From Methylovorus glucosotrophus (GTDB lineage: Bacteria > Pseudomonadota > Gammaproteobacteria > Burkholderiales > Methylophilaceae): a stretch of DNA of 64,000 nucleotides. Both the position numbers and the translations under genes were made by a program. Where the stretch lies: positions 1,674,001 to 1,738,000 of the forward strand of contig NZ_VMSE01000001.1 of the NCBI RefSeq assembly GCF_009858335.1, written 5' to 3'. Under the pieces are notes generated by a model. It did not search any database and had not been told where the DNA came from. It worked only from the letters and a program-made list of their open reading frames with translations. Below are positions 17,502 through 30,434 of this stretch, in pieces; positions within the stretch are counted from its first letter, which is position 1, and every line of letters starts with the position of its first letter.

Positions 17502-19256
17502 ATGCACGCTCTCTCTTTCATACAGGATCTCGCTGTCATCATGCTGGTGGCGGGGTTTGTGACGGTCGTCTTCCAGCGCATCAAGCAGCCGGTTGTGCTG
17601 GGCTACATCCTCGCCGGGCTGATCATCGGGCCGCATACGCCGCCTTTGCCGCTGATTCATAATCAGGAAACGGTAGAAACCCTGGCCGAGCTGGGCATCG
17701 TCTTTCTGATGTTTTCGCTGGGGCTGGAATTCAACCTGCGCAAGCTGCAAAAGGTCGGCGCCACTGCGTTTGTCGCGGCCATTACCGAGATCGTGGTGAT
17801 GGTATGCATAGGCTACGAGATCGGCCAGTATTTTGGCTGGAAAGTCATGGATTCGATCTTCCTGGGCGCCATGCTGGCGATCTCGTCGACCACCATTATC
17901 GTCAAGGCTCTGGAAGAGCTGGGCATGAAGCGGGAGCGTTTCGCGCAGCTCATTTTCGGCATTCTGATTGTGGAAGATATTCTCGCCATCGGCATCATCG
18001 CCCTGCTCTCCGGCATGGCGGCAACCGGCACCGTCAGCACCGGTGAGGCCGTAGGCACCATAGGCAAGCTGGTGCTGTTTATGGTGGTGTCGCTGGTGGT
18101 AGGTATTCTGGTGGTGCCGCGCCTGCTGGATTATGTGGCTTCGTTCAAGCGGCATGAAACCCTGCTGGTGAGCGTATTGGGCCTGCTGTTTGGCTTTTGC
18201 CTGCTGGTGATCAAAATGGATTACAGCATCGCTCTGGGCGCTTTCATGATCGGTGCCATCATGGCCGAAGCCAAGCAGATACGCGCTATTGAACGATTGA
18301 TTGAGCCGGTGCGCGATATGTTCAGCGCCATCTTTTTCGTCACCATCGGCCTGATGCTGGACCCCAACGCCATCGTCGAGTACGCCGTGCCCATCATGGT
18401 AATTTCGGCAGCCGTCATTCTCGGCAAAATCATCTCCTGCGGCACCGGCACGCTGCTGGCGGGCAACGATGGTCGCACGTCATTGCGCGTGGGCATGGGG
18501 CTGGCGCAGATCGGCGAATTCTCCTTCATTATTGCCACGCTCGGCCTCACACTGAATGTCACCAGCCATTTTCTGTATCCGATTGCTGTTGCCACCTCGG
18601 TGGTCACTACGCTGCTGACGCCCTATCTGATTCGCGCGGCTGACCCGCTTTCCAACCGGCTCACGCAACGGGTGCCTGGCAAGATCGCCCGCTTTTTTGA
18701 TTGGTACCAGGGCTGGCTGCAAGGCGAAGGCAACGCCGAAGACCGCGCGCTGCTGGCAGGCCTCTACCGCAAGCTGATATTGCAGATATTCGTGAATGTG
18801 TGCCTGGTAGCGGCGCTATTTGTGGCCGCTCGCCATTTGCTGGCGAGCCCGCTGTTGCACTTGCCCGCCTGGGCTGGGGAAATCGATCTGAAGAAATCCC
18901 TTATCTGGGGCAGCACCCTGCTGCTTTCGGCGCCTTTCCTGATTGCGGCTTTTCGCAAGCTGCAAGCATTCAGCCTGCTGCTGGCTGACCATGCCACGCA
19001 AACGCTGGCCAGCGCGCAAGCTGACAAAGTCCGGCGCGTCATCTCGCGCGGCATTCCGGCGATTTCGCTGGCCTTTCTGACCATCCTGCTATTGGCGCTG
19101 AGCTGGCCGCTGATCCCCAGCCTGAAGCTGACATTGGCTGTGGCGGTGATTGTGGGCCTGCTGTTCATTATTCTGCGCCGCTGGTTTGTACGCATGCATT
19201 ACCTGCTGCAAATCTCGCTGCTGGAAACCTTGAACCAGAAGAAAGACGAGCATTAG
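17502..19256 (+). CDS. CPA2-family cation:proton antiporter with extra C-terminal helices
   Basis: A 584-residue inner membrane protein. The first 380 residues are a Kef/CPA2 antiporter domain: GYILAGLIIGP, LGIVFLMFSLGLEF, AISSTTIIVKALEELGM and ILIVEDILAIGII, the last holding the conserved acidic ion-binding residues. Unlike KefB, KefC or YbaL it has no TrkA-N nucleotide-binding domain. Instead the last 160 residues contain about four more hydrophobic segments (LILQIFVNVCLVAALFV through LAVAVIVGLLFIIL) and a short charged tail. It probably exchanges K+ or Na+ for H+. It starts 22 bp after mltF. Confidence 0.85.
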   Translation: MHALSFIQDLAVIMLVAGFVTVVFQRIKQPVVLGYILAGLIIGPHTPPLPLIHNQETVETLAELGIVFLMFSLGLEFNLRKLQKVGATAFVAAITEIVVMVCIGYEIGQYFGWKVMDSIFLGAMLAISSTTIIVKALEELGMKRERFAQLIFGILIVEDILAIGIIALLSGMAATGTVSTGEAVGTIGKLVLFMVVSLVVGILVVPRLLDYVASFKRHETLLVSVLGLLFGFCLLVIKMDYSIALGAFMIGAIMAEAKQIRAIERLIEPVRDMFSAIFFVTIGLMLDPNAIVEYAVPIMVISAAVILGKIISCGTGTLLAGNDGRTSLRVGMGLAQIGEFSFIIATLGLTLNVTSHFLYPIAVATSVVTTLLTPYLIRAADPLSNRLTQRVPGKIARFFDWYQGWLQGEGNAEDRALLAGLYRKLILQIFVNVCLVAALFVAARHLLASPLLHLPAWAGEIDLKKSLIWGSTLLLSAPFLIAAFRKLQAFSLLLADHATQTLASAQADKVRRVISRGIPAISLAFLTILLLALSWPLIPSLKLTLAVAVIVGLLFIILRRWFVRMHYLLQISLLETLNQKKDEH

Positions 19257-19262
19257 CAGGCA

Positions 19263-19297
19263 ATAAAAAACCACCGGGTCCGGTGGTTTTTTATTTG
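19263..19297. terminator. Bidirectional terminator between the antiporter gene and serS
   Basis: AAAAAACCACCGG pairs with CCGGTGGTTTTTT across a 2-nt loop, with A-rich and T-rich flanks. It can stop transcription from both convergent genes. Confidence 0.9.
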
Positions 19298-19358
19298 ATC
19301 ATGCGCGCGATTGTGAGCCCGGCATCAGTTCAGGCTTTTCAGACTCACCATTCCGCTC

Positions 19359-20663
<1,305 letters not shown>

Positions 20664-20681
20664 TTATTTCTGCTTGATAGT

Positions 20682-22004
20682 TTATTTCTTCTTTGGGGCA
20701 CGCAGGGCTTGCGCATCCAACTCGCGCAGCCGTGCCAGTTTTTCGGCAATCTTGCCTTCCAGTCCGCGCGGCGTGGGCACGTAAAACTGAATGGCCTCAA
20801 GGTCATCGGGGAAATACTGCTCGCCCGCGGCATAGGCATCCGGCTCGTTGTGCGCGTAGCGGTATTCCTTGCCGTAATCCAGCTCTTTCATCAGCTTGGT
20901 CGGCGCGTTGCGCAGGTGCAAGGGCACATTGCGCGATTTGTCCTGTGCGACAAACGCTTTGGCCTGATTATAGGCCATATAGGCGGCATTGCTCTTGGGC
21001 GCCACCGCGCAGTAAATCACCGCATTCGACAACGCCAGCTCGCCCTCGGGCGAGCCCAGTCGCTCGTATATCTGGCAGGCTTCCAGCGTCATGGTCTGCG
21101 CACGCGGATCGGCAATGCCGATGTCTTCTACTGCCATGCGGATGAGGCGGCGGCCCAGGTAAAGCGGGTCGGCCCCGCCATCAATCATGCGCAGAAACCA
21201 GTACAAGGCCGCGTCGGGGTTGGAGCCGCGCACCGACTTGTGCAAGGCGGATATCTGGTCGTAAAACGCTTCGCCGCCCTTATCAAAGCGGCGCAGCTTG
21301 CTCGCCATGGTGCTTTGCAAAAACTCGGCGTTGATCTCGGTCAGGCCACTGGTCAACGCCGCATTGAACAAGCCTTCAACAAAGTTGAGCAAACGGCGCG
21401 CATCGCCATCGGCATAGGCCAGCACCTGCTCTTTCACCTCATCGCTCAGCGCCATCTCAGGCGCCATATTGGCGCGGGCACGTTCCAGCAGTTCGGCGAG
21501 GTCAGCTTCAGAGAGGGCCTGCAGCACAAACACGCGCGCCCGGCTCAGCAAGGCGCTGTTGACTTCAAACGACGGGTTTTCGGTGGTGGCACCGATAAAG
21601 GTAATCAGGCCGCTCTCAACAAAGGGCAAAAATGCATCCTGCTGGCCTTTGTTGAAGCGATGCACCTCATCGACAAACAGAATGGTACGACGACCGGATT
21701 GCTGCAAGGTGTGCTGAGCGCGCTCCACGGCTTCGCGGATGTCCTTGATGCCGGAAAGTACCGCCGACAAGGGGATGAATTCCGCATCGGCGGTATTGGC
21801 AATCAGCCGCGCCAGTGTGGTTTTGCCAACGCCTGGCGGGCCCCACAAGATCATCGAGGGCAGCTTGCCGGACTGAAATGCCAGCCGCAGCGGCTTGCCC
21901 TCGCCCAGCAGATGCTTTTGGCCGACCACATCATCCAGCGTGGCTGGGCGCAAGCGCTCGGCCAAGGGGGCATCGGGGGTATTCGGCTGAAAAAGATCGC
22001 TCAA
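20682..22004 (-). CDS. rarA: Replication-associated recombination protein A (AAA+ ATPase)
   Basis: A 440-residue RarA/MgsA AAA+ ATPase of the clamp-loader clade, which acts at stalled replication forks. Walker A is GPPGVGKT (residues 55-62), Walker B and the following box read [17 protein letters not shown], and sensor 1 is [13 protein letters not shown]. The C-terminal tetramerisation region ([38 protein letters not shown]) is complete. The start is a TTG. It sits 22 bp after lolA and 33 bp before serS. Confidence 0.95.
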   Translation of the reverse strand: MSDLFQPNTPDAPLAERLRPATLDDVVGQKHLLGEGKPLRLAFQSGKLPSMILWGPPGVGKTTLARLIANTADAEFIPLSAVLSGIKDIREAVERAQHTLQQSGRRTILFVDEVHRFNKGQQDAFLPFVESGLITFIGATTENPSFEVNSALLSRARVFVLQALSEADLAELLERARANMAPEMALSDEVKEQVLAYADGDARRLLNFVEGLFNAALTSGLTEINAEFLQSTMASKLRRFDKGGEAFYDQISALHKSVRGSNPDAALYWFLRMIDGGADPLYLGRRLIRMAVEDIGIADPRAQTMTLEACQIYERLGSPEGELALSNAVIYCAVAPKSNAAYMAYNQAKAFVAQDKSRNVPLHLRNAPTKLMKELDYGKEYRYAHNEPDAYAAGEQYFPDDLEAIQFYVPTPRGLEGKIAEKLARLRELDAQALRAPKKK

Positions 22005-22026
22005 AACAATGTCCGCAGGGAAAAGG

Positions 22027-22656
22027 CTACTCGCCTACGACGTCCGCACCGGCAGGCGGCACGAAGCGGAACGCTTGCGCGGCCAGCGTGGGGTTGCGCT
22101 CAATCTGGCTGAATTCGATAAGCGTGCGGTGACCAAAGCTATCCAGCAACTCCATCTGCGCCAGCTGGTCGCCCTTGAAGCCGATCATGATCTGCTCGAA
22201 GCCGCTTTCCTTTTCGCGTGGCGTCGCCTTCACCCATTCCAGCCCGCCCTGGTTACCGCCATCCTGCAGGGCAAAGCTTTTTTCCATTTCCTTGCTGCCG
22301 GCCAGCATGGCAGCCGGGCTGGAGCCGATGGCCTTGCTAAGCGAGCGCACCGTCACCTGGTTAAGCTCAGGGTCGTACAGCCAGACCTTTTGGCCATCGC
22401 CGACGATTTCTTGCACATAGGGTTTCTGGTAATCCCAGCGAAATTTGCCGGGGCGTTGCAATTGCATATTGCCGGTTACTTCCTGCACCTTGCGGCCTTG
22501 CGCATCGGAGACGGTCTGCTTGAATTGGGCCTTGAGACCGACCGTATTCTGGTAAAAGGCCTTGAGCCGCTCGGGGCCATCGGCCTGTGCCAAAGCAGGG
22601 GCCAGCATGATGGCGCTGGAGAAAGCCAGCAGAAGGGTATTCAGAAAAGATCGCAT
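22027..22656 (-). CDS. lolA: Outer-membrane lipoprotein carrier protein
   Basis: A 209-residue periplasmic carrier that moves lipoproteins from LolCDE to LolB. The signal peptide spans residues 1-25 (cleaving after ALAQA). The mature part has the LolA features: FYQNTVGLKAQFKQTVSDAQG, LQRPGKFRWDYQKPYVQEIVGDG and the Arg/Trp pair in GKFRWDY. It starts 3 bp after the ftsK stop; the ftsK-lolA-rarA-serS order is common in proteobacteria. Confidence 0.95.
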   Translation of the reverse strand: MRSFLNTLLLAFSSAIMLAPALAQADGPERLKAFYQNTVGLKAQFKQTVSDAQGRKVQEVTGNMQLQRPGKFRWDYQKPYVQEIVGDGQKVWLYDPELNQVTVRSLSKAIGSSPAAMLAGSKEMEKSFALQDGGNQGGLEWVKATPREKESGFEQIMIGFKGDQLAQMELLDSFGHRTLIEFSQIERNPTLAAQAFRFVPPAGADVVGE

Positions 22657-22659
22657 CAG

Positions 22660-24999
22660 TTACTCGCTATGGCTGTTAGGGGCTAAAACTTCACGGTTAC
22701 CGTTGCTCTGCATGGCAGAGACCAGGCCCGCACGTTCCATGTCTTCAATCAGGCGGGCAGCGCGGTTGTAGCCTATGCGCAACTGGCGCTGCACCGAGGA
22801 AATGGAAGCACGACGCGACTTGAGCACAATCGCCACGGCTTCATCGTACAACGGATCGGCTTCACCACCGCCGCCACCTTCGCCGCCATCCCCCACATCG
22901 CCACCTTCTTCGGTGGCACCGGTGAGGATGCCTTCAATGTAGTTGGGCTCGCCCAGGGTCTTGATATGCTCGACCACGCGATGCACTTCCTGATCCGACA
23001 CAAAGGCGCCATGGACGCGCTGCGGATCGCTGGTGCCGGGTGGCTGGTACAACATGTCGCCCTGCCCCAGCAAGGCTTCGGCGCCCATCTGGTCAAGAAT
23101 GGTACGCGAGTCGATCTTGCTGGATACCTGGAAGGCTACGCGCGTCGGGATATTGGCTTTGATCAGGCCGGTGATCACATCCACCGACGGCCGCTGTGTT
23201 GCCACCACCAGGTGGATGCCGCAGGCACGGGCTTTCTGCGCCAGACGGGCAATTGGTTCTTCCACCTTCTTGCCTACGACCATCATCAGATCGGCCAGTT
23301 CGTCGATGATAACGACGATGACCGGCAGTTCTTCCAGCGGCTCGGGGCTGTCCGGCGTGAGTGTAAATGGATGCGGAATGCTCTTGCCATCCTTGGCGGC
23401 ATCGCGGATTTTCTGGTTATAACCGGCGAGGTTACGCACGCCCAGCACCGACATCAGCTTGTAGCGACGCTCCATTTCGGCCACGCCCCAGTTCAGCGCA
23501 TTGCCGGCCTGGCGCATGTCGGTAATCACCGGCGCCAGCAAATGTGGAATGCCGTCATACACCGACAGCTCCAGCATCTTGGGGTCAATCAGAATCAGGC
23601 GCACCTTGCTGGGCTCTGCCTTGTACAGCAGGCTCAGGATCATGGCATTGATGGCAACAGATTTACCCGAACCCGTCGTACCCGCGACCAGCACGTGCGG
23701 CATCTTGGCAAGGTCAGCCACCACCGGTTTGCCGGAAATATCCTTGCCCATGGCGATAGCCAGCGGCGAATTCATGTCGGCATACACCTGCGAGCCGAGA
23801 ATCTCGGAGAGGAACACCACCTGACGCTTGGGATTCGGAATCTCCAGGCCCATATAGGTTTTGCCGGGAATGGTTTCCACCACGCGCACGCTGATCACGG
23901 ACAAGGCGCGTGCCAGATCCTTGGAGAGATTCGCCACCTGGCTGCCTTTGACGCCAGCAGCAGGCTCGATTTCATAGCGGGTAATCACCGGGCCGGGCAA
24001 GGCCGCAATCACCTTGACCTCAATGCCGAAGTCCATCAACTTGCGCTCGATCAGGCGCGAGGTGAATTCCAGGGTTTCAGCAGACTGCACTTCCACCACC
24101 CCACTGGGTTCATCCAGCAGATGCAATGGAGGCAAGGGAGAATCCGGCAAGGTTTCAAACAAAGGCGTCTGGCGCTCTTTTTCAATACGGTCGCTCTTGG
24201 GAATCTCCAGCGCAGGCGCTTGAATCTGGATAGGCGGCCGGTCTTCGGTGCGCTTGCGCTCGTTATCAACAAATTCGGTGCGCAGCTGCTCGGCCACCTT
24301 GCCCAGCTTGCGGTCCTGCCTGTCCTGCCATTTGTTGCGCACATAGGCATACGCCCACTCCAGGGCGCCACCCAGTTTTTCCGTCATCATGATCCACGAC
24401 CAGCCGGTAAACAGGCTGAAGCCCACCGCCATCATGAGCAGCAACGCCATGGTCGAGCCAGCAAAGCCGAGCATGCCGCGCAACAAGCCATCGAAAACGC
24501 TACCGAGCATCCCGCCCGGCCCTAAAGGCAATTGCGCAGGCAAAGCTACCAAATGCCCAGACTCCAGGCTGGCAGACGCCACAAGCAACAGGCCAAAGCC
24601 AATGAAATTAAGCAATAACAGCGGCTTGCGCGTAGCCGCGACGACTTCCAGACGCAAATACACCAGCCAGATGGCATAAAAGGCAAACACCGCCAGCCAC
24701 CAAGCCGAGAAACCAAACAGGTAAAGCAGAATATCCGACAGCCAGGCACCCACCGTACCGCCTGCGTTATGGGTCACCGCAGCATCGCTGGCGGTGTGTG
24801 ACCAGGAAGGATCATCGCGCTGGTATGTCACCAGGATAATGGTGAGGTAGAGACCAACAACCACAAGCCCAAGCCACCAGGCTTCCTTGACGATGCCCGG
24901 TGTTTCGGTACGGGGCGTCTCGCGCTTGCTGTTTAAAGGGAGATTTTTTTTCTGGAAGAACAAGATGATCAGGCTATCCGGACAGTGGTTGAGCAACAA
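22660..24999 (-). CDS. ftsK: DNA translocase FtsK
   Basis: A 779-residue septal DNA pump that moves chromosome termini and activates XerCD recombination at dif. About four N-terminal membrane helices (residues 40-190) are followed by a short linker. The motor has Walker A in [16 protein letters not shown] (around residue 440) and Walker B in [14 protein letters not shown]. The C-terminal winged-helix gamma domain is [20 protein letters not shown] to [10 protein letters not shown] and reads KOPS. The start is uncertain: no ATG precedes the first helix in frame, so a TTG at 24999 or a later TTG is used. Confidence 0.95.
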   Translation of the reverse strand: MLLNHCPDSLIILFFQKKNLPLNSKRETPRTETPGIVKEAWWLGLVVVGLYLTIILVTYQRDDPSWSHTASDAAVTHNAGGTVGAWLSDILLYLFGFSAWWLAVFAFYAIWLVYLRLEVVAATRKPLLLLNFIGFGLLLVASASLESGHLVALPAQLPLGPGGMLGSVFDGLLRGMLGFAGSTMALLLMMAVGFSLFTGWSWIMMTEKLGGALEWAYAYVRNKWQDRQDRKLGKVAEQLRTEFVDNERKRTEDRPPIQIQAPALEIPKSDRIEKERQTPLFETLPDSPLPPLHLLDEPSGVVEVQSAETLEFTSRLIERKLMDFGIEVKVIAALPGPVITRYEIEPAAGVKGSQVANLSKDLARALSVISVRVVETIPGKTYMGLEIPNPKRQVVFLSEILGSQVYADMNSPLAIAMGKDISGKPVVADLAKMPHVLVAGTTGSGKSVAINAMILSLLYKAEPSKVRLILIDPKMLELSVYDGIPHLLAPVITDMRQAGNALNWGVAEMERRYKLMSVLGVRNLAGYNQKIRDAAKDGKSIPHPFTLTPDSPEPLEELPVIVVIIDELADLMMVVGKKVEEPIARLAQKARACGIHLVVATQRPSVDVITGLIKANIPTRVAFQVSSKIDSRTILDQMGAEALLGQGDMLYQPPGTSDPQRVHGAFVSDQEVHRVVEHIKTLGEPNYIEGILTGATEEGGDVGDGGEGGGGGEADPLYDEAVAIVLKSRRASISSVQRQLRIGYNRAARLIEDMERAGLVSAMQSNGNREVLAPNSHSE

Positions 25000-25117
25000 T
25001 AAATCATTAACGGTTATTATATAAATAACTAGCGAATTATATCAGTTATGGCTGGTACTGCTTGTATTCCTCACACGCCGGTTAGCGATACTTATCAGGC
25101 AAATTTACAGAATCAAT

Positions 25118-25146
25118 TTGCACTATTAATTTCGAGAACCTACCAT
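25118..25146 (+). promoter_or_regulatory. Candidate sigma-70 promoter of dps
   Basis: TTGCAC (25118-25123), a 17-bp spacer and TACCAT (25141-25146) lie about 60 bp before the dps start in an otherwise AT-rich leader. The match is fair only, and no OxyR or Fur box is evident by eye. Confidence 0.35.
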
Positions 25147-25205
25147 ACATAAAAATTGTCTGGCATAACGTTAACCACAACAAAAGAAAAGGATGGATAC
25201 ACCTC

Positions 25206-26676
<1,471 letters not shown>

Positions 26677-26702
26677 GGCATCGCGGCGCAAGCCACCATG
26701 CG

Positions 26703-26743
26703 CGCACGGCAACAGGCTCTGGCCCTGCCGTGCGTTTTTGTTT
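26703..26743 (+). terminator. Rho-independent terminator after trxB
   Basis: CGCACGGCA pairs with TGCCGTGCG across a 14-nt loop and is followed by TTTTTGTTT. Confidence 0.85.
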
Positions 26744-26813
26744 GTGATATTGCCGCTTGAGCACAAAAGCGGCTATTGTTTAACTGATTCAGTTGCTTAC
26801 CTGGTAAATTTTC

Positions 26814-27362
26814 GTGACTGACACACCCGCAGATGACCCATTGGACGACGACGAGCTGCTTTTTCGCGAGGCAGTGAAAGGCGCTCGCCCTCTGCAATCG
26901 TCCAAGGTCACCTTTACGCCGCCACGCCCCAAACCCATCCCCAAACAATTCATACGCGATGAGCGGCAGGCCCTGATCGACTCGCTCAGCGATCACTACA
27001 TCCCCGCCCATGAACTGGAGAGCGGCGAAGAGCTGCTCTATCTGCGTGAAGGCCAATCCCCCGCCATTCTGAGCAAGCTGCGGCGCGGCCACTGGGTAGT
27101 GCAGGCAGGCATAGACCTGCACGGCCTGGTCGTGGATGAAGCACGGCTTTATGTCGCCGAGTTTCTTGCCGATTGCAAGAAAAAGGGCATACGCTGTGTG
27201 CGCATCGTGCATGGCAAGGGGCTGGGCTCACGTAACCGCGAACCCATACTCAAGCACAAGCTGCGCAACTGGCTGATGCAGAAGGATGAAGTGCTGGCCT
27301 ATGCCCAGGCACGTGCCAACGATGGCGGCAGCGGTGCGGTGATCGTGTTGCTCAAGGCTTGA
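26814..27362 (+). CDS. Smr domain protein (YdaL/MutS2-C-like nuclease)
   Basis: A 182-residue protein with a C-terminal Smr domain (about residues 95-180): GIDLHGLVVDEARLYVAEFL and the RIVHGKGLGS motif, then HKLRNWL and a Gly-rich end GGSGAVIVLLK. Stand-alone Smr proteins have nicking or RNA-cleaving activity. The N-terminal 90 residues are charged and Pro-rich. The start is GTG 26814, with only a weak ribosome site. No functional link to trxB or the following VOC gene is seen. Confidence 0.88.
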   Translation: MTDTPADDPLDDDELLFREAVKGARPLQSSKVTFTPPRPKPIPKQFIRDERQALIDSLSDHYIPAHELESGEELLYLREGQSPAILSKLRRGHWVVQAGIDLHGLVVDEARLYVAEFLADCKKKGIRCVRIVHGKGLGSRNREPILKHKLRNWLMQKDEVLAYAQARANDGGSGAVIVLLKA

Positions 27363-27414
27363 GTGCGGGCCACGTGCCGCTTGCATTCCCCCCCCCTCCT
27401 TTCCCCAATCCATC

Positions 27415-27810
27415 ATGAAAATTGACCATCTCGACCATCTGGTACTCACCGTCCGCGACATGCAAGCAACCATCGATTTTTATACTCAGGTGCTCGGCAT
27501 GCAGCTCGTGAGATTTGGTCAAGGCAGACAGGCACTGGCATTCGGCGCGCAAAAAATCAATCTGCACCAATACCAGCATGAGTTTGAGCCCAAGGCCGAG
27601 CACCCTACCCCAGGCTCCGCTGACCTCTGCTTCATCACATCCACCCCATTGCCTGATGTCATGCAGCATGTGCAAGCATGCGGATCGAAAGTGATTGAAG
27701 GCCCAGTAGAGCGTACCGGCGCTAGCGGTCGCATCCTGTCAATTTACCTGCGCGACCCGGACGCCAACCTGATCGAAATCGCCAACCAGCTGCGTCCCGC
27801 CAGCGCCTGA
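27415..27810 (+). CDS. VOC family (glyoxalase/dioxygenase-fold) protein
   Basis: A 131-residue vicinal-oxygen-chelate protein with two beta-alpha-beta-beta-beta modules. Metal ligands at the family positions are H8 (LDHLVLTVRD), H51 (KINLHQYQHE) and E121 (DANLIEIAN). It resembles small glyoxalase/fosfomycin-resistance-like proteins, but the substrate cannot be told. Monocistronic by spacing. Confidence 0.85.
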   Translation: MKIDHLDHLVLTVRDMQATIDFYTQVLGMQLVRFGQGRQALAFGAQKINLHQYQHEFEPKAEHPTPGSADLCFITSTPLPDVMQHVQACGSKVIEGPVERTGASGRILSIYLRDPDANLIEIANQLRPASA

Positions 27811-27887
27811 AGCAGGCCGTCAACCTGCGTCAGCTCGCCCTATGCGATGGCACCAAAGCGAAGTAGAGTAGCTAGTCTCATCACACA

Positions 27888-27906
27888 TTTTTCACATTGT
27901 GAAAAA
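27888..27906. promoter_or_regulatory. Palindromic candidate operator before czcCBA
   Basis: TTTTTCACATTGTGAAAAA is a 19-bp palindrome with a single mismatch next to the centre, 110 bp before czcC. Such dyads suit dimeric repressors (ArsR, TetR or MarR type). No regulator gene is adjacent in this window. Confidence 0.45.
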
Positions 27907-28015
27907 GTATTTTTGGGTTGTAAGCAAACCATAAGGTTGCGTGCTTAGCATGCGCATCATGCCCTCATAAAGAGGTGGCAAATTTGACCTTTCGAATAGC
28001 TGCAGGAAAGTGCCC

Positions 28016-29302
28016 ATGAAACACCGCTACATCGTATTGCTGCTTTGCACGCTGGGCTTGGTATCGCTTGCCCATGCGGATGAAACATCTGAAGTACAAC
28101 CCGCCGACTTGCAACACCTCAGCCTCTCTCAGGCCGAGCGTCTGTTACAGACCAATAATCGCGAAGTACTGTTTGCCCGTCGCGCACTGGAAGGCTCGCA
28201 AGCCGACAAACTCAGTGCCGGTCAGAAACCCAACCCCGTCCTCAGCCTCAGCAGCACCAATTTCAAACTGCATGGCAGCAATGGCAATGGCGGCCTGCAG
28301 GATAAAACCCTGGACAGCATTGTGCGGGTTGACCAGTTGATAGAGCGCGGCGGCAAACGTGAGCTGCGTACCGCCGTGGCCGAAGATGCCATCAAGGCCT
28401 CGCGCTTTGACCTGCAAGACAGCATGCGCCAGCAGACGCTCAATCTGCGCTCCAGTTATTACGATCTGCTGCTGGCACAGCAGGCCGAGCGCCTGCAGCA
28501 GGAAAACCAGGCCATTTTTGACAAGGTGTTGCAGTCCGCCGAGCTGCGTCTCAAGGCAGGCGATATATCGGCCACCGATGTGGCGCGTATCCGGGTTGAC
28601 GCCTTGCGCGCCAAGAACGATGTACGCCAGGCCCAGGCCGACCGCGAAAAAGCGCAAGCCATCCTGGCGTATATGATCGGGCAGGAAAAAAATGCCACCA
28701 GCCTGTATCTGACCGATGAATGGCCTACGCTGGCGAATGCACCGAATACCGGCAATACCGATATGACCTTGCTGGACCAGCGTGCTGACATTCAGGCCGC
28801 TGCCGCGCGCACCGCCCAGGCCATGGAAGCACGCAAGCTTGCCGAGTCACTGCAGACACGCGACATTACCGTGGGCGTGCAATATGAGCATTACCCGGAC
28901 GACAGTCGCAACACCGTGGGCGCAGCGGTCAGCATCCCCTTGTTCACCAACTATCAGTACCAGGGCGAAATCGCCAGGGCCGAAGTCAATCTGACGGCTG
29001 CCGAAGAAGCCCGGCAACAGACGCAGGCGATTGCGCTGGGTGAAATCTCGCGCGCACGTGCTGATCTCAATGCCGCCATCGATAAAGTACGTCGCTATGA
29101 TGAACAAATGCTGGCAGAAGCCAAGACAGCGGCTGATGCGGCCGAATTTGCCTATCAGCATGGCGCCATGGGCGTGACCGATCTGCTGGATGCACGCCGT
29201 GTATACCGAACCCTGCAACTGGACGCCGCCAATGCGCGCGCCGATTATGCAAAATCCCTGGCCGCCTGGCAGGCAGCCACCCAACCACAGGAAGCTCCGT
29301 AA
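28016..29302 (+). CDS. czcC: CzcC-type outer membrane efflux protein (TolC family)
   Basis: A 428-residue TolC-family channel of the heavy-metal efflux class. A signal peptide (ends AHADE) is followed by two repeats of the outer-membrane-factor fold, recognisable in LSLSQAERLLQTNNREVLFARR, LNLRSSYYDLLLAQQAERLQQE and the second-half GAMGVTDLLDARRVYRTLQLDA. ATG 28016 is preferred to GTG 28010 because AGGAAAG is correctly spaced. First gene of a czcCBA operon, 1 bp before czcB. It makes the outer-membrane conduit for metal cations. Confidence 0.9.
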   Translation: MKHRYIVLLLCTLGLVSLAHADETSEVQPADLQHLSLSQAERLLQTNNREVLFARRALEGSQADKLSAGQKPNPVLSLSSTNFKLHGSNGNGGLQDKTLDSIVRVDQLIERGGKRELRTAVAEDAIKASRFDLQDSMRQQTLNLRSSYYDLLLAQQAERLQQENQAIFDKVLQSAELRLKAGDISATDVARIRVDALRAKNDVRQAQADREKAQAILAYMIGQEKNATSLYLTDEWPTLANAPNTGNTDMTLLDQRADIQAAAARTAQAMEARKLAESLQTRDITVGVQYEHYPDDSRNTVGAAVSIPLFTNYQYQGEIARAEVNLTAAEEARQQTQAIALGEISRARADLNAAIDKVRRYDEQMLAEAKTAADAAEFAYQHGAMGVTDLLDARRVYRTLQLDAANARADYAKSLAAWQAATQPQEAP

Positions 29303-29303
29303 C

Positions 29304-30422
29304 ATGAACCGCAGCATTATTTCTCTCAGCCTGATCTGCCTCAGCGTCGCCACCCCTGGATTTGCCGCCGACAAGCCGCGCATTGCCAGTCCGGCGCCTG
29401 CCTCGCAGGAGGTCGTGTTAAAACCTGGCTCAAGCCAGTTCTCCAGCCTGAAAATGGAAGCGGTTACGGCGATTCCCGCGCCTGCCAGCGAACCATTGAA
29501 CGGCAAGATTGCGTTTGATGAAAACCATACTGTACGCATCAGTTCCCCCGTCACCGGCCGCGTGGTCAGCATCAGCGCGCAGTTGGGTGATACGGTGAAA
29601 TCTGGCCAGGCACTGGCGGTGCTCGACTCCCCCGATTTGGGCACCGCCTTGGCAGATCACCGTAAGGCGCAAGCCGACCTGCAGCTCAAGAAACAGGCGC
29701 TGGAACGCAGCCGCCTCTTGCTGGAAGGCGGCGTCATCGCGCGCAAGGAGTTTGAAAACACCCAGGCTGACATGGCCGAATCACAGGCAGAAGCCGCCCG
29801 TACCTCCGCCATGCTGAGCAATCTCGGTACCCATGGCAGTGTGAATGGCGAGAGCTTCAGCTTGCGCAGCCCGATCAACGGCATGATTGTGGATCGTCAG
29901 ATCAACCCTGGCAGCCAGGTAAGGCCAGACGCCGCCAGCCCGCTGTTCATCATCAGCGATCCCAATTCCCTGTGGGCATCGATTGATCTGCCGGAGCGTG
30001 ACTTGTCCAAGGTATCGGTCGGTCAGGCGCTGGCCATTGAGGTGGATGCTTATCCTGGCGAAACCTTCAGCGGCCGCGTCTTGACCATCGGTGGCATGGT
30101 GGACCCGGCGACACGGCGCATCCAGGTGCGTTGCAGTGTAGACGGCAAGGGCCGCCTCAAGCCCGAGATGTATGCCCGCATTACCCCGCTGCAAAGCTCT
30201 CAGGAGAAAGTCATCCGCCTGCCTAACAGCGCGCTCATTACCGAAGGCTTGTATAGCTATGTGTTTGTGGAGACCTCCCCTGGCCACCTGCAAAAACGCC
30301 GCGTGGAGCTTGCAACCCAGGCCCGCGACTTTGCCACCGTCAAAAGCGGCCTGGCACTGGGCGAACGCGTGGTGACCTCGGGAGCCATTCTGCTCAATTC
30401 CGAGCTGGCCGCAGGCAAATAA
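29304..30422 (+). CDS. czcB: CzcB-type periplasmic adaptor (membrane fusion protein)
   Basis: A 372-residue RND adaptor with a signal peptide (cleaving after GFAA). The lipoyl halves are HTVRISSPVTGRVVSISAQLG and FSLRSPINGMIVDRQINPGS, with a coiled-coil hairpin between (about residues 105-170), then the beta-barrel domain DLSKVSVGQALAIEVDAYPG. It lacks a His-rich N-terminal metal-binding stretch. It bridges CzcA to CzcC. Confidence 0.9.
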   Translation: MNRSIISLSLICLSVATPGFAADKPRIASPAPASQEVVLKPGSSQFSSLKMEAVTAIPAPASEPLNGKIAFDENHTVRISSPVTGRVVSISAQLGDTVKSGQALAVLDSPDLGTALADHRKAQADLQLKKQALERSRLLLEGGVIARKEFENTQADMAESQAEAARTSAMLSNLGTHGSVNGESFSLRSPINGMIVDRQINPGSQVRPDAASPLFIISDPNSLWASIDLPERDLSKVSVGQALAIEVDAYPGETFSGRVLTIGGMVDPATRRIQVRCSVDGKGRLKPEMYARITPLQSSQEKVIRLPNSALITEGLYSYVFVETSPGHLQKRRVELATQARDFATVKSGLALGERVVTSGAILLNSELAAGK

Positions 30423-30434
30423 GGCGATCACACC

